Made by a program: the position numbers and the translations under genes
DNA from: DASZUK01 sp963844575
Lineage (GTDB): Bacteria > Actinomycetota > Acidimicrobiia > Acidimicrobiales > RAAP-2
Direction: 5' to 3'
Assembly (NCBI GenBank): GCA_963844575.1
Contig: CAWJOU010000005.1
Span: 2,542,001 to 2,606,000 of the forward strand
DNA length: 64,000 nt
Shown: positions 16,711 to 24,628 of the stretch, piece after piece
Position numbering within the stretch: the first letter of the stretch is position 1
How the letters are laid out: each line of letters opens with the position of its first letter
Notes under the pieces: model-generated
Database searches by the model: none
What the model was told of the DNA's origin: nothing
What the model saw: only the letters and a program-made list of their open reading frames with translations

Positions 16711-17292
16711 ATGACCGACGACGAGCTGACGCGGGCGATCGAGGCGGTGCTGCTCGTCGCGGTCGAGCCGGTCCCGCCACGCCTGCTGGCGGAGCTGCTC
16801 GAGGAGCCGGTCGACCGGGTCGAGGCGGCCGGCGACCGGCTGACGGCCGAATACGAGGCGCAGGGGCACGGGTTCGTGCTGACGCGGATCGCCGGCGGCT
16901 TCCGCTACCAGACGCATCCGGACCAGGCCGCGTACGTCGAGCGGTTCGCCAACCGCGAGGTCTCGCACCGGCTGTCGACGGCGGCGCTCGAGACGCTGGC
17001 GATCGTCGCGTACCGCCAGCCGGTCTCGCGGTCGCAGATGGCGGCGCTGCGCGGCGTCAACGTCGACGGCGTCGTCCGCCTGCTCGAGCAACGCGGGTAC
17101 ATCGAGGCGGTCGGCCGGGCGGAGGGCCCGGGCCAGCCGGTCCTCTACGGCACGACGGACCTGTTCTTGGAACGGCTCGGCCTCGACGCGCTGGGCCAGC
17201 TGCCGCCGGTCGAGGACTTCCTGCCGGGTGCGGAGGTCGTCGAGGAGCTGGAGGCCGGGCTCCGGCCGGCCAGCGGGTCCGACGGCGACTGA
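16711..17292 (+). CDS. scpB: Segregation and condensation protein ScpB
   Basis: 193 residues, ATG with GGGGCGGGG upstream. Two winged-helix domains: TRAIEAVLLVAVEPVPPRLL and the conserved ALETLAIVAYRQPVSR with MAALRGVNVDGVVR. It binds the ScpA kleisin as a dimer. Its 3' end may overlap the start of the pseudouridine synthase gene. The order scpA–scpB–rluB is conserved across many bacteria. Confidence 0.93.
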   Translation: MTDDELTRAIEAVLLVAVEPVPPRLLAELLEEPVDRVEAAGDRLTAEYEAQGHGFVLTRIAGGFRYQTHPDQAAYVERFANREVSHRLSTAALETLAIVAYRQPVSRSQMAALRGVNVDGVVRLLEQRGYIEAVGRAEGPGQPVLYGTTDLFLERLGLDALGQLPPVEDFLPGAEVVEELEAGLRPASGSDGD

Positions 17293-18052
17293 GCTGGGCC
17301 CGCCGGCGGCCGAAGGCGACCGGCTCCAGAAGGTGCTGTCCCGCGCCGGGATGGGCAGCCGGCGGGTCTGCGACGACCTCGTCGCGGACGGTCGGGTCAC
17401 CGTCGACGGGGTGGTCGCGGTGCTCGGCGCCCGCGTCGACCCGGCGGTGCAGCGGATCGCGGTCGACGGCGTGCCGGTGGCGGCCGCGCCGGGCCTCGTC
17501 CACTACCTGCTCAACAAACCGGACGGCGTCGTCACGACCGCGTCGGACCCGCAGGGCCGGCCGACGGTCGTCTCGCTCGTCCCGGACGACCCGCGGGTGT
17601 TCCCGGTCGGCCGGCTCGACCGGGCGACCGAGGGGTTGCTCGTCCTCACGAACGACGGCGAGCTCGCCCAGCTGCTCACGCACCCGTCGCACGGGATCGA
17701 GAAGGAGTACCTGGCCGAGGTCGACGGCGTGCCGTCCGCCGGCGCGCTTCGCCGGCTCCGGGAAGGCGTCGAGCTCGACGACGGGATGACCGGACCGGCG
17801 ATCGTCGGCACGGTGTCGCCGGGCGTCGTCCGGATCGTCATCCACGAGGGGCGGAACCGCCAGGTCCGACGGATGTGCGACGCGGTCGGCCACCCGGTCC
17901 GGCGGCTGGTGCGGACTCGTATCGGGCCGGTTGCGGACCGGTCGCTGCCACCCGGGCAGTGGCGGGCTCTGACGTCGGCCGAGGTCCGGTCGCTCTCGCG
18001 GGCCGCGGTCGGCCGGCCAGCGGCGGCAAAGTCCAAGCGGGCCGCCAAGTAG
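17228..18052 (+). CDS. rluB: rRNA pseudouridine synthase, RluB/RsuA family
   Basis: S4 domain (DRLQKVLSRAGMGSRRVCDD) followed by the RsuA-type catalytic domain with GRLDRATEGLLVLTNDGELA, whose Asp is the catalytic residue, and KEYLAEV. A GTG at 17228 gives 274 residues but overlaps scpB by 65 bases; a CTG at 17294, just after the scpB stop, would give about eight residues before the S4 domain, close to family length. No other standard start exists between them, so the start is unsettled. It modifies a uridine in 23S or 16S rRNA. A Lys/Ala-rich tail ends the protein. Confidence 0.85.
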   Translation: MRRSSRSWRPGSGRPAGPTATELGPPAAEGDRLQKVLSRAGMGSRRVCDDLVADGRVTVDGVVAVLGARVDPAVQRIAVDGVPVAAAPGLVHYLLNKPDGVVTTASDPQGRPTVVSLVPDDPRVFPVGRLDRATEGLLVLTNDGELAQLLTHPSHGIEKEYLAEVDGVPSAGALRRLREGVELDDGMTGPAIVGTVSPGVVRIVIHEGRNRQVRRMCDAVGHPVRRLVRTRIGPVADRSLPPGQWRALTSAEVRSLSRAAVGRPAAAKSKRAAK

Positions 18053-18064
18053 CATGCACGGCCG

Positions 18065-18427
18065 ATGGCCGTACGAGCACTCCGCGGCGCGACCACCGTC
18101 GACGACGACACCGCCGAGCAGATCACCGAACGCGTCCAGGAGCTGCTCCGGGAGCTGATGGACCGCAACGACCTCGTCGAGGACGACGTCATCAGCATCG
18201 TCTTCACCGCGACGGCCGACGTCGTCAGTATGTTCCCGGCGACCGCGGCCCGGGGCATCGGGTTCGGCGCGGTCCCGTTGCTCTGTGCGGCGGAGATCGC
18301 GGTGCCCGGCGCGATGCCGCGCTGCATCCGGACGCTCCTCCACGTGAGCACGGAGCACCCACGCGAGAAACTGCGGCACGTCTACCTCCACGGCGCGCAG
18401 GTGCTCCGCGATGACCTCCCCGAATAG
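18065..18427 (+). CDS. aroH: Chorismate mutase, AroH type
   Basis: 120 residues with the Bacillus-type AroH fold rather than the common AroQ helical type. It begins MAVRALRGATTV (Arg7 of the active site), and carries the conserved Glu in CAAEIAVPGAM, Arg in CIRTLL and Tyr in RHVYLHGAQVLRDDL. It converts chorismate to prephenate, the substrate of the next gene. The stop overlaps the tyrA start by 17 bases, so mutase and dehydrogenase are co-produced. Confidence 0.92.
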   Translation: MAVRALRGATTVDDDTAEQITERVQELLRELMDRNDLVEDDVISIVFTATADVVSMFPATAARGIGFGAVPLLCAAEIAVPGAMPRCIRTLLHVSTEHPREKLRHVYLHGAQVLRDDLPE

Positions 18428-19487
18428 GGCGCTCGTCGTCGGGACCGGGCTGATCGGCGGCTCACTCGGCCTGGCGCTGCGGGCCCGAGGCTGGCACGTG
18501 ACCGGCGACGACGCGGACGCCGATCGGGCCCGGGCCGCACTGGCCGGCGGCGCGCTGGACGAGATCGGCGACGACGCGGCCGCGACAGTGGCGTTCGTCG
18601 CCACGCCGGCCGGCTCGGTCGCCGCGGTCGCCCGCCGCCTGCTCGACGACCCGGCGCGGCGACCGGACCTCGTCGTCACGGACGTCGCCGGCGTCAAGGC
18701 GCCGGTCGTCGCCGCGGTCGACCACGCCCGTTTCGTCGGCGGCCACCCGATGGCCGGCTCCGAACAGGTCGGGCTCGACGGCGCGGACGCGGATCTGTTC
18801 ACCGGGGCGACGTGGGTGCTGACGCCGACCGCGACGACCGACCTCGACGCGTTCGCCCGGCTCCAGACGACGGTCAGCGCGCTCGGCGCCGACGTCGTCG
18901 CGCTCGCCCCGGCCGACCACGACCGGCTGGTCGCGGTCGTCTCGCACGTGCCGCATCTCGTCGCGGCGACGCTGATGAACGCCGCGTCGAAGGGCGCGGA
19001 GGCGAACGCCGCGCTCCTGCGGCTGGCCGCCGGCGGCTTCCGGGACATGACGCGGGTGGCGGCCGGGCACCCGGGCATCTGGCCGGACATCTGCACGGAG
19101 AACGCCGGCGCGATCGTCGCCGCGCTCGACCAGGTCGTCGACGACCTGACCGCCATGCGCCGCCGGGTGGCCGAGTCCGACCGCGACGGGTTGCTCGACG
19201 TGCTCGAGCGGGCGAGCACGGCCCGCCGCAGCCTGCCGGCGCGGGCGCCGCGGCCCGACCACCTGGCGGAGCTGCGGGTGCCGGTGCCCGACCGCGAGGG
19301 CGTGCTGGCGGAGATCACGACGCTCGCCGGCGACCTCGGCATCAACATCTACGACATCGAGATCGCCCACTCCGCGGAGGGCTCGACCGGCGTGCTCCTG
19401 CTCGTCGTCGACCGCGACGAGTCGACGAAACTCCGCGACGCGATCGTCGCCCGGAACTACCGATGCACCGTGCAGGTGTTGTCGTGA
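18411..19487 (+). CDS. tyrA: Prephenate dehydrogenase with C-terminal ACT domain
   Basis: 358 residues. The NAD-binding GTGLIGGSLG is at residues 11–20, and the catalytic region contains GGHPMAGSE and VSHVPHLVAATL. From about residue 280 an ACT domain follows (ELRVPVPDREGVLAEITTL), suggesting feedback control by tyrosine or another amino acid. It makes 4-hydroxyphenylpyruvate for tyrosine synthesis. It overlaps aroH and lies 10 bases before aroA–cmk. Confidence 0.92.
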   Translation: MTSPNRALVVGTGLIGGSLGLALRARGWHVTGDDADADRARAALAGGALDEIGDDAAATVAFVATPAGSVAAVARRLLDDPARRPDLVVTDVAGVKAPVVAAVDHARFVGGHPMAGSEQVGLDGADADLFTGATWVLTPTATTDLDAFARLQTTVSALGADVVALAPADHDRLVAVVSHVPHLVAATLMNAASKGAEANAALLRLAAGGFRDMTRVAAGHPGIWPDICTENAGAIVAALDQVVDDLTAMRRRVAESDRDGLLDVLERASTARRSLPARAPRPDHLAELRVPVPDREGVLAEITTLAGDLGINIYDIEIAHSAEGSTGVLLLVVDRDESTKLRDAIVARNYRCTVQVLS

Positions 19488-19497
19488 GGAGGTCGGT

Positions 19498-21426
19498 GTG
19501 AAGTTCGTGGCGCAGGGCCCGCTGCGGGGGACGGTCCGGACGCCCGGCGACAAGTCGGTGTCCCATCGTGCCCTGCTGCTCGGCGCGCTGGCCGACGGCG
19601 TCTCCGTGATCCGGGGCCTGTCGGATGGCGACGACGTCGCCCACACGCTCGCCGCGGTCGTCCAGCTCGGCGCGACGGTCACCCGGGACGGGGCGACGGT
19701 GACGGTCACCGGCGGCCGGCTCCACGCCGCGGCCGACCCGGTCGACTGCGGGAACTCCGGCACCGGGATGCGGCTGCTCGCCGGCGTCGTGGCCGGGCTC
19801 GACGGCTCGACGACGCTGTTCGGCGACGACTCGCTGTCGACGCGGCCGATGGACCGCGTCGCCGACCCGTTGACCGCGATGGGCGCGACGGTCTGGGGCG
19901 ACGGGAAGCAGTGCCGGCCGCCGATCGACGTCGTCGGCGGCCCGCTGACCGGGATCGAGTGGACGCTGCCGGTGGCGAGCGCGCAGGTCAAGTCGGCGAT
20001 CCTGCTCGCCGGCCTCTCGGCCGAAGGCGAGACGGTCGTCCACGAGCCGGTGCCGACGCGCGCCCACACCGAGGAGATGCTGGCCGACGCCGGCGCGGAC
20101 ATCACCGTCGAGCCGGAGGGCAGTGGGCGCGTCGTCCGGCTCCGGGCGTCGAAGCTCGAGCCGGTCGACGTCGTCGTGCCCGGCGACCCGTCGCAGGCCG
20201 CGTTCTGGGTCGTCGCCGGCTGCATCGTGCCGGGCAGCTCGGTGGCAGTCGAGGGCATCTACACCGGCGCGGCCCGGATCGGCTTCGTCGGGGTCCTGCA
20301 GCGGATGGGCGCGAAGGTGGCCCTGGTCGACCGGGAGAAGACGACCGCGACGGTGACCGCGACGGCCGGGCCGCTGCGCGGCACGGTCGTCGAAGCCGCG
20401 GAGATCCCCTCGCTCGACGAGGTGCCGATCCTCGCCGTCGCCGCGGCGGTGGCGACCGGCGAGACGACGTTCCGGGACGTCGGCGAGCTGCGGGTCAAGG
20501 AGTCGGACCGGCTGGCCGGCGTCGCCGACCTGGTCCGGGCGTTCGGGGCCGACGCGGAGGTCGTCGGTGACGACCTCGTCGTGCGCGGCGCCGGCCGGCT
20601 CGCCGCCGGATCGGTCCGCTCGCTCGGCGACCACCGGATGGCGATGGCCGCCGCGGTGGCGTCGCTCGCCGCCGGCGAGGGCGACGTCGACGACGTCGAC
20701 TGCATCGCGACGAGCTACCCGGGGTTCGTCGACGACCTCGTCACCCTCGGCGGCGCGGTCGTCGTGCCCCGGATATGGGTCGGCACGCCGGCCCCACCGG
20801 TGCCCCGGGCGGTGCCCGCGGGCGGGATCATCGCCATCGACGGGCCGGCCGGTTCCGGCAAGTCGACGGTCTCGCGGACGCTGGCGAAGCGGCTCGGGAT
20901 ACAGCGGCTCGACACCGGGGCGATGTACCGGGCGATCGCCTGGGCCGCGCTCGACCGGGGGATCGACCCGGCCGATGCCGAACTGGTCGGCGACGTCGCC
21001 CGCGACGCGACGATCGACGTCGGCCCGTCGACGGTCCGGATCGACGGCACCGACGTGACCGGCGCGATCCGGTCGCCGGTGGTCAGTCGGGCCGTCTCGG
21101 TCGTCGCCGCCAACCCGGACGTCCGGGCCGCGCTCGTCGAGCGGCAGCGCCGGTGGGCGCTCGCGCACGGCGGCGGCGTCGTCGAGGGCCGCGACATCGG
21201 GACGACCGTCTTCCCCGGCGCGGTGCTGAAGGTCTACCTCGACGCGTCGCCCGAGGAGCGGGCCCGCCGCCGGCACGACGAGCCGGCCGACGGCGTCGCC
21301 CGGCGGGACCGGATCGACAGCACGCGGGCCGCGTCGCCGCTCTACGCGGCCGCGGACGCCCACGTCGTCGACACGACCGGGCGGACCGTCGACGAGGTCA
21401 TCGAGCAGATCCTCTCGTGGCTGTGA
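19498..21426 (+). CDS. aroA-cmk: EPSP synthase–cytidylate kinase fusion
   Basis: One uninterrupted 642-residue frame from a GTG with AGGAGG upstream. Residues 1 to ~428 are 3-phosphoshikimate 1-carboxyvinyltransferase: TPGDKSVSHRALLLG, NSGTGMRLLAG, DVGELRVKESDRL and GDHRMAMA. A Pro/Ala linker (~429–443) leads to cytidylate kinase from residue 444: Walker A DGPAGSGKST, LDTGAMYRA, VVEGRDIGT and RDRIDSTRAASPL. The LID segment between RRR and RDRIDS is about 15 residues shorter than in E. coli or mycobacterial Cmk. It joins the shikimate pathway to pyrimidine nucleotide metabolism, two unrelated pathways whose genes are neighbours in many bacteria. Confidence 0.93.
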   Translation: MKFVAQGPLRGTVRTPGDKSVSHRALLLGALADGVSVIRGLSDGDDVAHTLAAVVQLGATVTRDGATVTVTGGRLHAAADPVDCGNSGTGMRLLAGVVAGLDGSTTLFGDDSLSTRPMDRVADPLTAMGATVWGDGKQCRPPIDVVGGPLTGIEWTLPVASAQVKSAILLAGLSAEGETVVHEPVPTRAHTEEMLADAGADITVEPEGSGRVVRLRASKLEPVDVVVPGDPSQAAFWVVAGCIVPGSSVAVEGIYTGAARIGFVGVLQRMGAKVALVDREKTTATVTATAGPLRGTVVEAAEIPSLDEVPILAVAAAVATGETTFRDVGELRVKESDRLAGVADLVRAFGADAEVVGDDLVVRGAGRLAAGSVRSLGDHRMAMAAAVASLAAGEGDVDDVDCIATSYPGFVDDLVTLGGAVVVPRIWVGTPAPPVPRAVPAGGIIAIDGPAGSGKSTVSRTLAKRLGIQRLDTGAMYRAIAWAALDRGIDPADAELVGDVARDATIDVGPSTVRIDGTDVTGAIRSPVVSRAVSVVAANPDVRAALVERQRRWALAHGGGVVEGRDIGTTVFPGAVLKVYLDASPEERARRRHDEPADGVARRDRIDSTRAASPLYAAADAHVVDTTGRTVDEVIEQILSWL

Positions 21427-22112
21427 CCGCTGGTCATGCGGCCGCGCCGGGCCGCGGCGCGGTCTTCCAGCCTGACCCGCGCCGGACGGTCGGCTACCGG
21501 ATCTGCCGGGCGATCTTCGTCACGATCGTCGGGCTGTGGTTCCGGCCGAAGGTGACCGGGCGGGCGAACATCCCGGCCGACGGGCCGGTCATCCTGGCGC
21601 CGGTCCACCGGTCGTTCGCCGACTTCGGGTTCAGCGCGTTCGTGACGCGCCGCAAGCTCTTCTTCATGGCGAAGGACAGCCTCTGGAAGAACCGGTTCCT
21701 CGGCCGGGTCCTGCTGACGCTCGGCGCGTTCCCGGTCCACCGCGAGTCGGCCGACCGCGAGGCGCTCGCCCACGCGGAAGAGGTTCTCCGCCGCGGTCAG
21801 CTCCTCGTCCTCTTCCCCGAGGGGATGCGTCAGGAGGGCCCACTCGTCGGTGAGCTGGCCGAGGGCGCGGCGTTCCTGGCGGCCCGCACGGGGGCGCCGA
21901 TCGTCCCGATCGGCATCGGGAACTCCGACGTCGCGATGCCGAAGGGCCGGCGCATCCCCGAGCCGCTCCGCATCCGTATCGTCGTCGGCGAGCCGCTGCC
22001 GCCACCGGCCCGGACCGAAGGTGGTCGGGTCTCCCGCAGCAAGGTGCACGCGACGACCGAGGAGCTCCGGGAGCGGGTCCAGGCCGTGTACGACTTGGCG
22101 AGAACGACCTGA
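21423..22112 (+). CDS. plsC: 1-acyl-sn-glycerol-3-phosphate acyltransferase (PlsC)
   Basis: 229 residues from a GTG overlapping the aroA–cmk stop (GTGA); an in-frame GTG also lies at 21417. The HX4D catalytic motif is HRSFAD, and the glycerol-phosphate-binding motif is FPEGMRQEG. A hydrophobic segment precedes the motif. It adds the second acyl chain in phosphatidic acid synthesis at the membrane. In related genomes plsC sits between cmk and der; here three minus-strand genes separate it from der. Confidence 0.9.
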   Translation: MTAGHAAAPGRGAVFQPDPRRTVGYRICRAIFVTIVGLWFRPKVTGRANIPADGPVILAPVHRSFADFGFSAFVTRRKLFFMAKDSLWKNRFLGRVLLTLGAFPVHRESADREALAHAEEVLRRGQLLVLFPEGMRQEGPLVGELAEGAAFLAARTGAPIVPIGIGNSDVAMPKGRRIPEPLRIRIVVGEPLPPPARTEGGRVSRSKVHATTEELRERVQAVYDLARTT

Positions 22113-22116
22113 ACGA

Positions 22117-22133
22117 CCCCGAGTGGTCCGGGG
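22117..22133. terminator. Hairpin between convergent plsC and glycosyltransferase genes
   Basis: CCCCG and CGGGG pair around a 7-base loop in the 27-bp gap between two converging genes. A short GC-rich stem without a T-run could act as a bidirectional terminator. Confidence 0.4.
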
Positions 22134-22139
22134 CGGGGG

Positions 22140-22946
22140 TCAGCCCCGGCGCTCCCGCCGCCACGTCCGCAGGATGACCGCGGCGTAGCGGAAGCCGTAG
22201 AGCAGGTTGCCGCCCTTCTTCGACTGGCCGGAGAGCCGTTCGTGCCAGACGGTCGGCCGTTCGGCGACCCGCCAGCCGCGGCTCAGGCAGGTGATCAGCA
22301 GCTCGGCCGTCTGGTACTGGTCCTGCTCGAGCCGGCCGACGACGTCGGACAGCATCGTCGCCCGCAGGGCGCGGTAGCCGTTCGACGTGTCGGTCAGCTG
22401 CGCACCGGTCAGCCGGTTCATCAGCCAGGAGAAGAAGACGACGCCGGTCCGCCGGTACCGGTCGGTCGTCTCGTCGACGCCGAGCCGGCGGGACGCGACG
22501 ACGAAGTCGGCCGCGTCGTCGACGAGCGGGCGGAGCATCGTCTCGATCTCGGCCGGGTCGTTCTGCCCGTCCGCGTCGAGCGTGACGACGTAGCGGGCGC
22601 CCGCGCCGACGCAGAGGTCGTAGCCGACGCGCAGCGCGACGCCGTGGCCGAGGTTGACGGGGAAGACGAACGTCACCGCACCGCCGTCGATCGCCACCCG
22701 GTCGGTCGCGTCGTCCCCGCCGTCGACGACGACGACCGGCGTCACCGGGAGCCCGCACGCCTCGGACGGGATCCGTTTGAGCACGTCGCCGAGGTTGTCC
22801 TGCTCCTCGTAGGCGCAGACGAGGGCGACGACCGGCGCCAGCGAGAGGTCGGGGTAGCGAGCGTCGAAATCCTTTCGAGCGAGGTCGACGACGAGGCGCT
22901 GGAGGGCGCGCAGGCGGTTCTGTTGACCGTCGGAGACGCTGGCCAT
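22140..22946 (-). CDS. Family 2 glycosyltransferase (polyprenyl-phosphate mannosyltransferase-like)
   Basis: 268 residues. GT-A features: VVALVCAYEEQDNLGDVL at the start of the Rossmann half, the metal-binding VTLDADGQNDP and the acceptor-side SNGYRALRA. This pattern fits dolichol/undecaprenyl-phosphate mannose or glucose synthases that build lipid-linked sugar donors. The C-terminus has basic residues but no clear membrane helix. The ATG overlaps the stop of the HD-domain gene (TGATG), so they form an operon read after ispH. The sugar and acceptor are unknown. Confidence 0.82.
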   Translation of the reverse strand: MASVSDGQQNRLRALQRLVVDLARKDFDARYPDLSLAPVVALVCAYEEQDNLGDVLKRIPSEACGLPVTPVVVVDGGDDATDRVAIDGGAVTFVFPVNLGHGVALRVGYDLCVGAGARYVVTLDADGQNDPAEIETMLRPLVDDAADFVVASRRLGVDETTDRYRRTGVVFFSWLMNRLTGAQLTDTSNGYRALRATMLSDVVGRLEQDQYQTAELLITCLSRGWRVAERPTVWHERLSGQSKKGGNLLYGFRYAAVILRTWRRERRG

Positions 22947-23488
22947 CAGAGGCTGTGGGGGTGGTCGAAGACCTGGCGCACGGCCGGCTCGAAGTAGGCG
23001 AGCGGCTTCGTCGGGTAGTCCGGGTCGAAGCTCGCCTGGTCCCAGTCGTCCGCGAACGTCACCGCCAGGTCGTACCACGGTTCGCCCTGGTGGTTCCGCC
23101 GCCGGTCCGGGTCCATCCCGAGGTGCTCGTAGTAGTGGCGACCCTGGAAGTCCTGGTGCGTCTCGATCACGCGGGTGACGTCGGCGCGGACGTACGAACG
23201 GAGGATCTCGGCCGCGATGCGCGGATGGTTCGGGACGGAGATGGCCTTGCCGACGTCGTGACAGAGCGCGGCGACGACCATCTCGGTGTCCGCGCCGGCC
23301 TCCTCGGCCCGGGTGGCCGTCTGGAGAGAGTGCACGAGCTGGTCGACCGCGAAGGCGAACGTCATATCGCCCAGCGAGCGGAGCATCGCGAGCACGTGGT
23401 CGGCCACCTGCGGCTGGGCGTCGATCGTCTCGACGAAGATCTCGTGCCACTGCTCGGCCGTCGACTCGTCCATCCGGGTGAAGGTCAT
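22946..23488 (-). CDS. HD-domain protein, possible diiron oxygenase or phosphohydrolase
   Basis: 180 residues with ribosome site GGAAGGAG. The metal-binding residues are HSLQTATRAE, then ALCHDVGK, a His in PNHPRIA and a His in IETHQDFQGRHYYEHLG. The H…HD…H…H spacing and the DxQ-like context resemble the PhnZ/TmpB group of HD-fold mixed-valent diiron oxygenases as well as ordinary HD phosphohydrolases. I cannot separate these from sequence alone. Translationally coupled to the glycosyltransferase gene. Confidence 0.7.
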   Translation of the reverse strand: MTFTRMDESTAEQWHEIFVETIDAQPQVADHVLAMLRSLGDMTFAFAVDQLVHSLQTATRAEEAGADTEMVVAALCHDVGKAISVPNHPRIAAEILRSYVRADVTRVIETHQDFQGRHYYEHLGMDPDRRRNHQGEPWYDLAVTFADDWDQASFDPDYPTKPLAYFEPAVRQVFDHPHSL

Positions 23489-23511
23489 CGGACGCTCCTT
23501 CCTCTCGGTGC

Positions 23512-24582
23512 TCAGCCGGCCAGGGCGGCGAGGACGTCGGCCGCCGCGACGTCACGGTCGCCGGCGACCGGGTCGGCCCCGCCCGCATCGGCGACGCTCG
23601 CCGGCGGCGCGGCGCCGGTCAGCAGCCCGACCGCGGTCGACAGCGCCCGCAGCAGCTCGCGCAGCTCCGGCGGCGGCGGGAAGTACTCGTCCTCGGTCGT
23701 CACCGGCAGCACGTCGACGCCGTCGGCCGGGGCGAGCGCGTCGACGACGGCCTGGACGAGGCTCTCGGGCGCGGACGCGCCAGCGGTCACGCCGACCGTG
23801 CCGGCGAGGTCGTCCGGGAGGTCGGCGACACCGTTGACCCGGACGACCCGAGGGCAGCCCCACGCCAGCGCGACCTTCTCGAGGGCGACCGTGTTCGACG
23901 AGTTGGCGGAGCCGATGACGACGACCGCGTCGACCTTGCCGGCGAGCGCCTTGAGCGCCTCCTGCCGGTTCGTCGTCGCGAAGCAGAGGTCGCTGCGGCC
24001 GGGCATCCACAGGTCCGGGAACCGCCGGCGGGCGGACTCCATGAGGCCGGCCCATTCGTCGTGGCTGAGCGTCGTCTGGGCGAGCAGGGCGACCGGTGGG
24101 GCGTCGCCGCCGTCCGGGCCCACCACCGCGTCGAGGTCGGCCTCGGACTCGATCAGGCGGACCGCGTCGGGAGCGACGGCCATCGTCCCGACGGCCTCCT
24201 CGTGGCCGGCGTGGCCGACGTAGAGGATCGTGAACCCCTTGCGGGTCCGCACCTTGACCTCGTGGTGGACCTTCGTCACGAGCGGGCAGACCGCGTCGAC
24301 GACGACGCCACCGCGCCGGCGGGCCCGTTCGACGACGTCCGGGGCGGTCCCGTGGGCGCTGAGCATCAGCGGCGCACCGGCCGGGACCTCGTCGACGTCG
24401 TCGACGAAGACGACGCCCTCGGCCCGGAACTGGTCGACGACGTGCCGATTGTGGACGATCTCGTGGTAGCAGTACACCGGCGGCTCGAAGACCCTGACCA
24501 TCCAGGCCAGCGCCTTGATCGCCTTTTCGACGCCGGCGCAGAACCCCCGGGGCTCGGCGAGCAGCACGCGTTCGACGGGCAC
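23512..24582 (-). CDS. ispH: 4-hydroxy-3-methylbut-2-enyl diphosphate reductase
   Basis: 356 residues. The three cysteines that hold the [4Fe-4S] cluster are C15 (RGFCAGV), C99 (DAVCPLV) and C200 (SDLCFATTNRQ). HEIVHN, SAHG and the substrate-binding TTLSHDE and SANSSNT segments are all present. It is the last enzyme of the MEP route to IPP and DMAPP. The C-terminal ~40 residues are an Ala/Asp-rich extension beyond the usual length. Divergent from the DUF512 gene with 46 bp between starts. Confidence 0.95.
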   Translation of the reverse strand: MPVERVLLAEPRGFCAGVEKAIKALAWMVRVFEPPVYCYHEIVHNRHVVDQFRAEGVVFVDDVDEVPAGAPLMLSAHGTAPDVVERARRRGGVVVDAVCPLVTKVHHEVKVRTRKGFTILYVGHAGHEEAVGTMAVAPDAVRLIESEADLDAVVGPDGGDAPPVALLAQTTLSHDEWAGLMESARRRFPDLWMPGRSDLCFATTNRQEALKALAGKVDAVVVIGSANSSNTVALEKVALAWGCPRVVRVNGVADLPDDLAGTVGVTAGASAPESLVQAVVDALAPADGVDVLPVTTEDEYFPPPPELRELLRALSTAVGLLTGAAPPASVADAGGADPVAGDRDVAAADVLAALAG

Positions 24583-24628
24583 GATCCCAGGTTACCGGGC
24601 AGTCGGGCCGGGCCAGTAGCCTGGGGCC

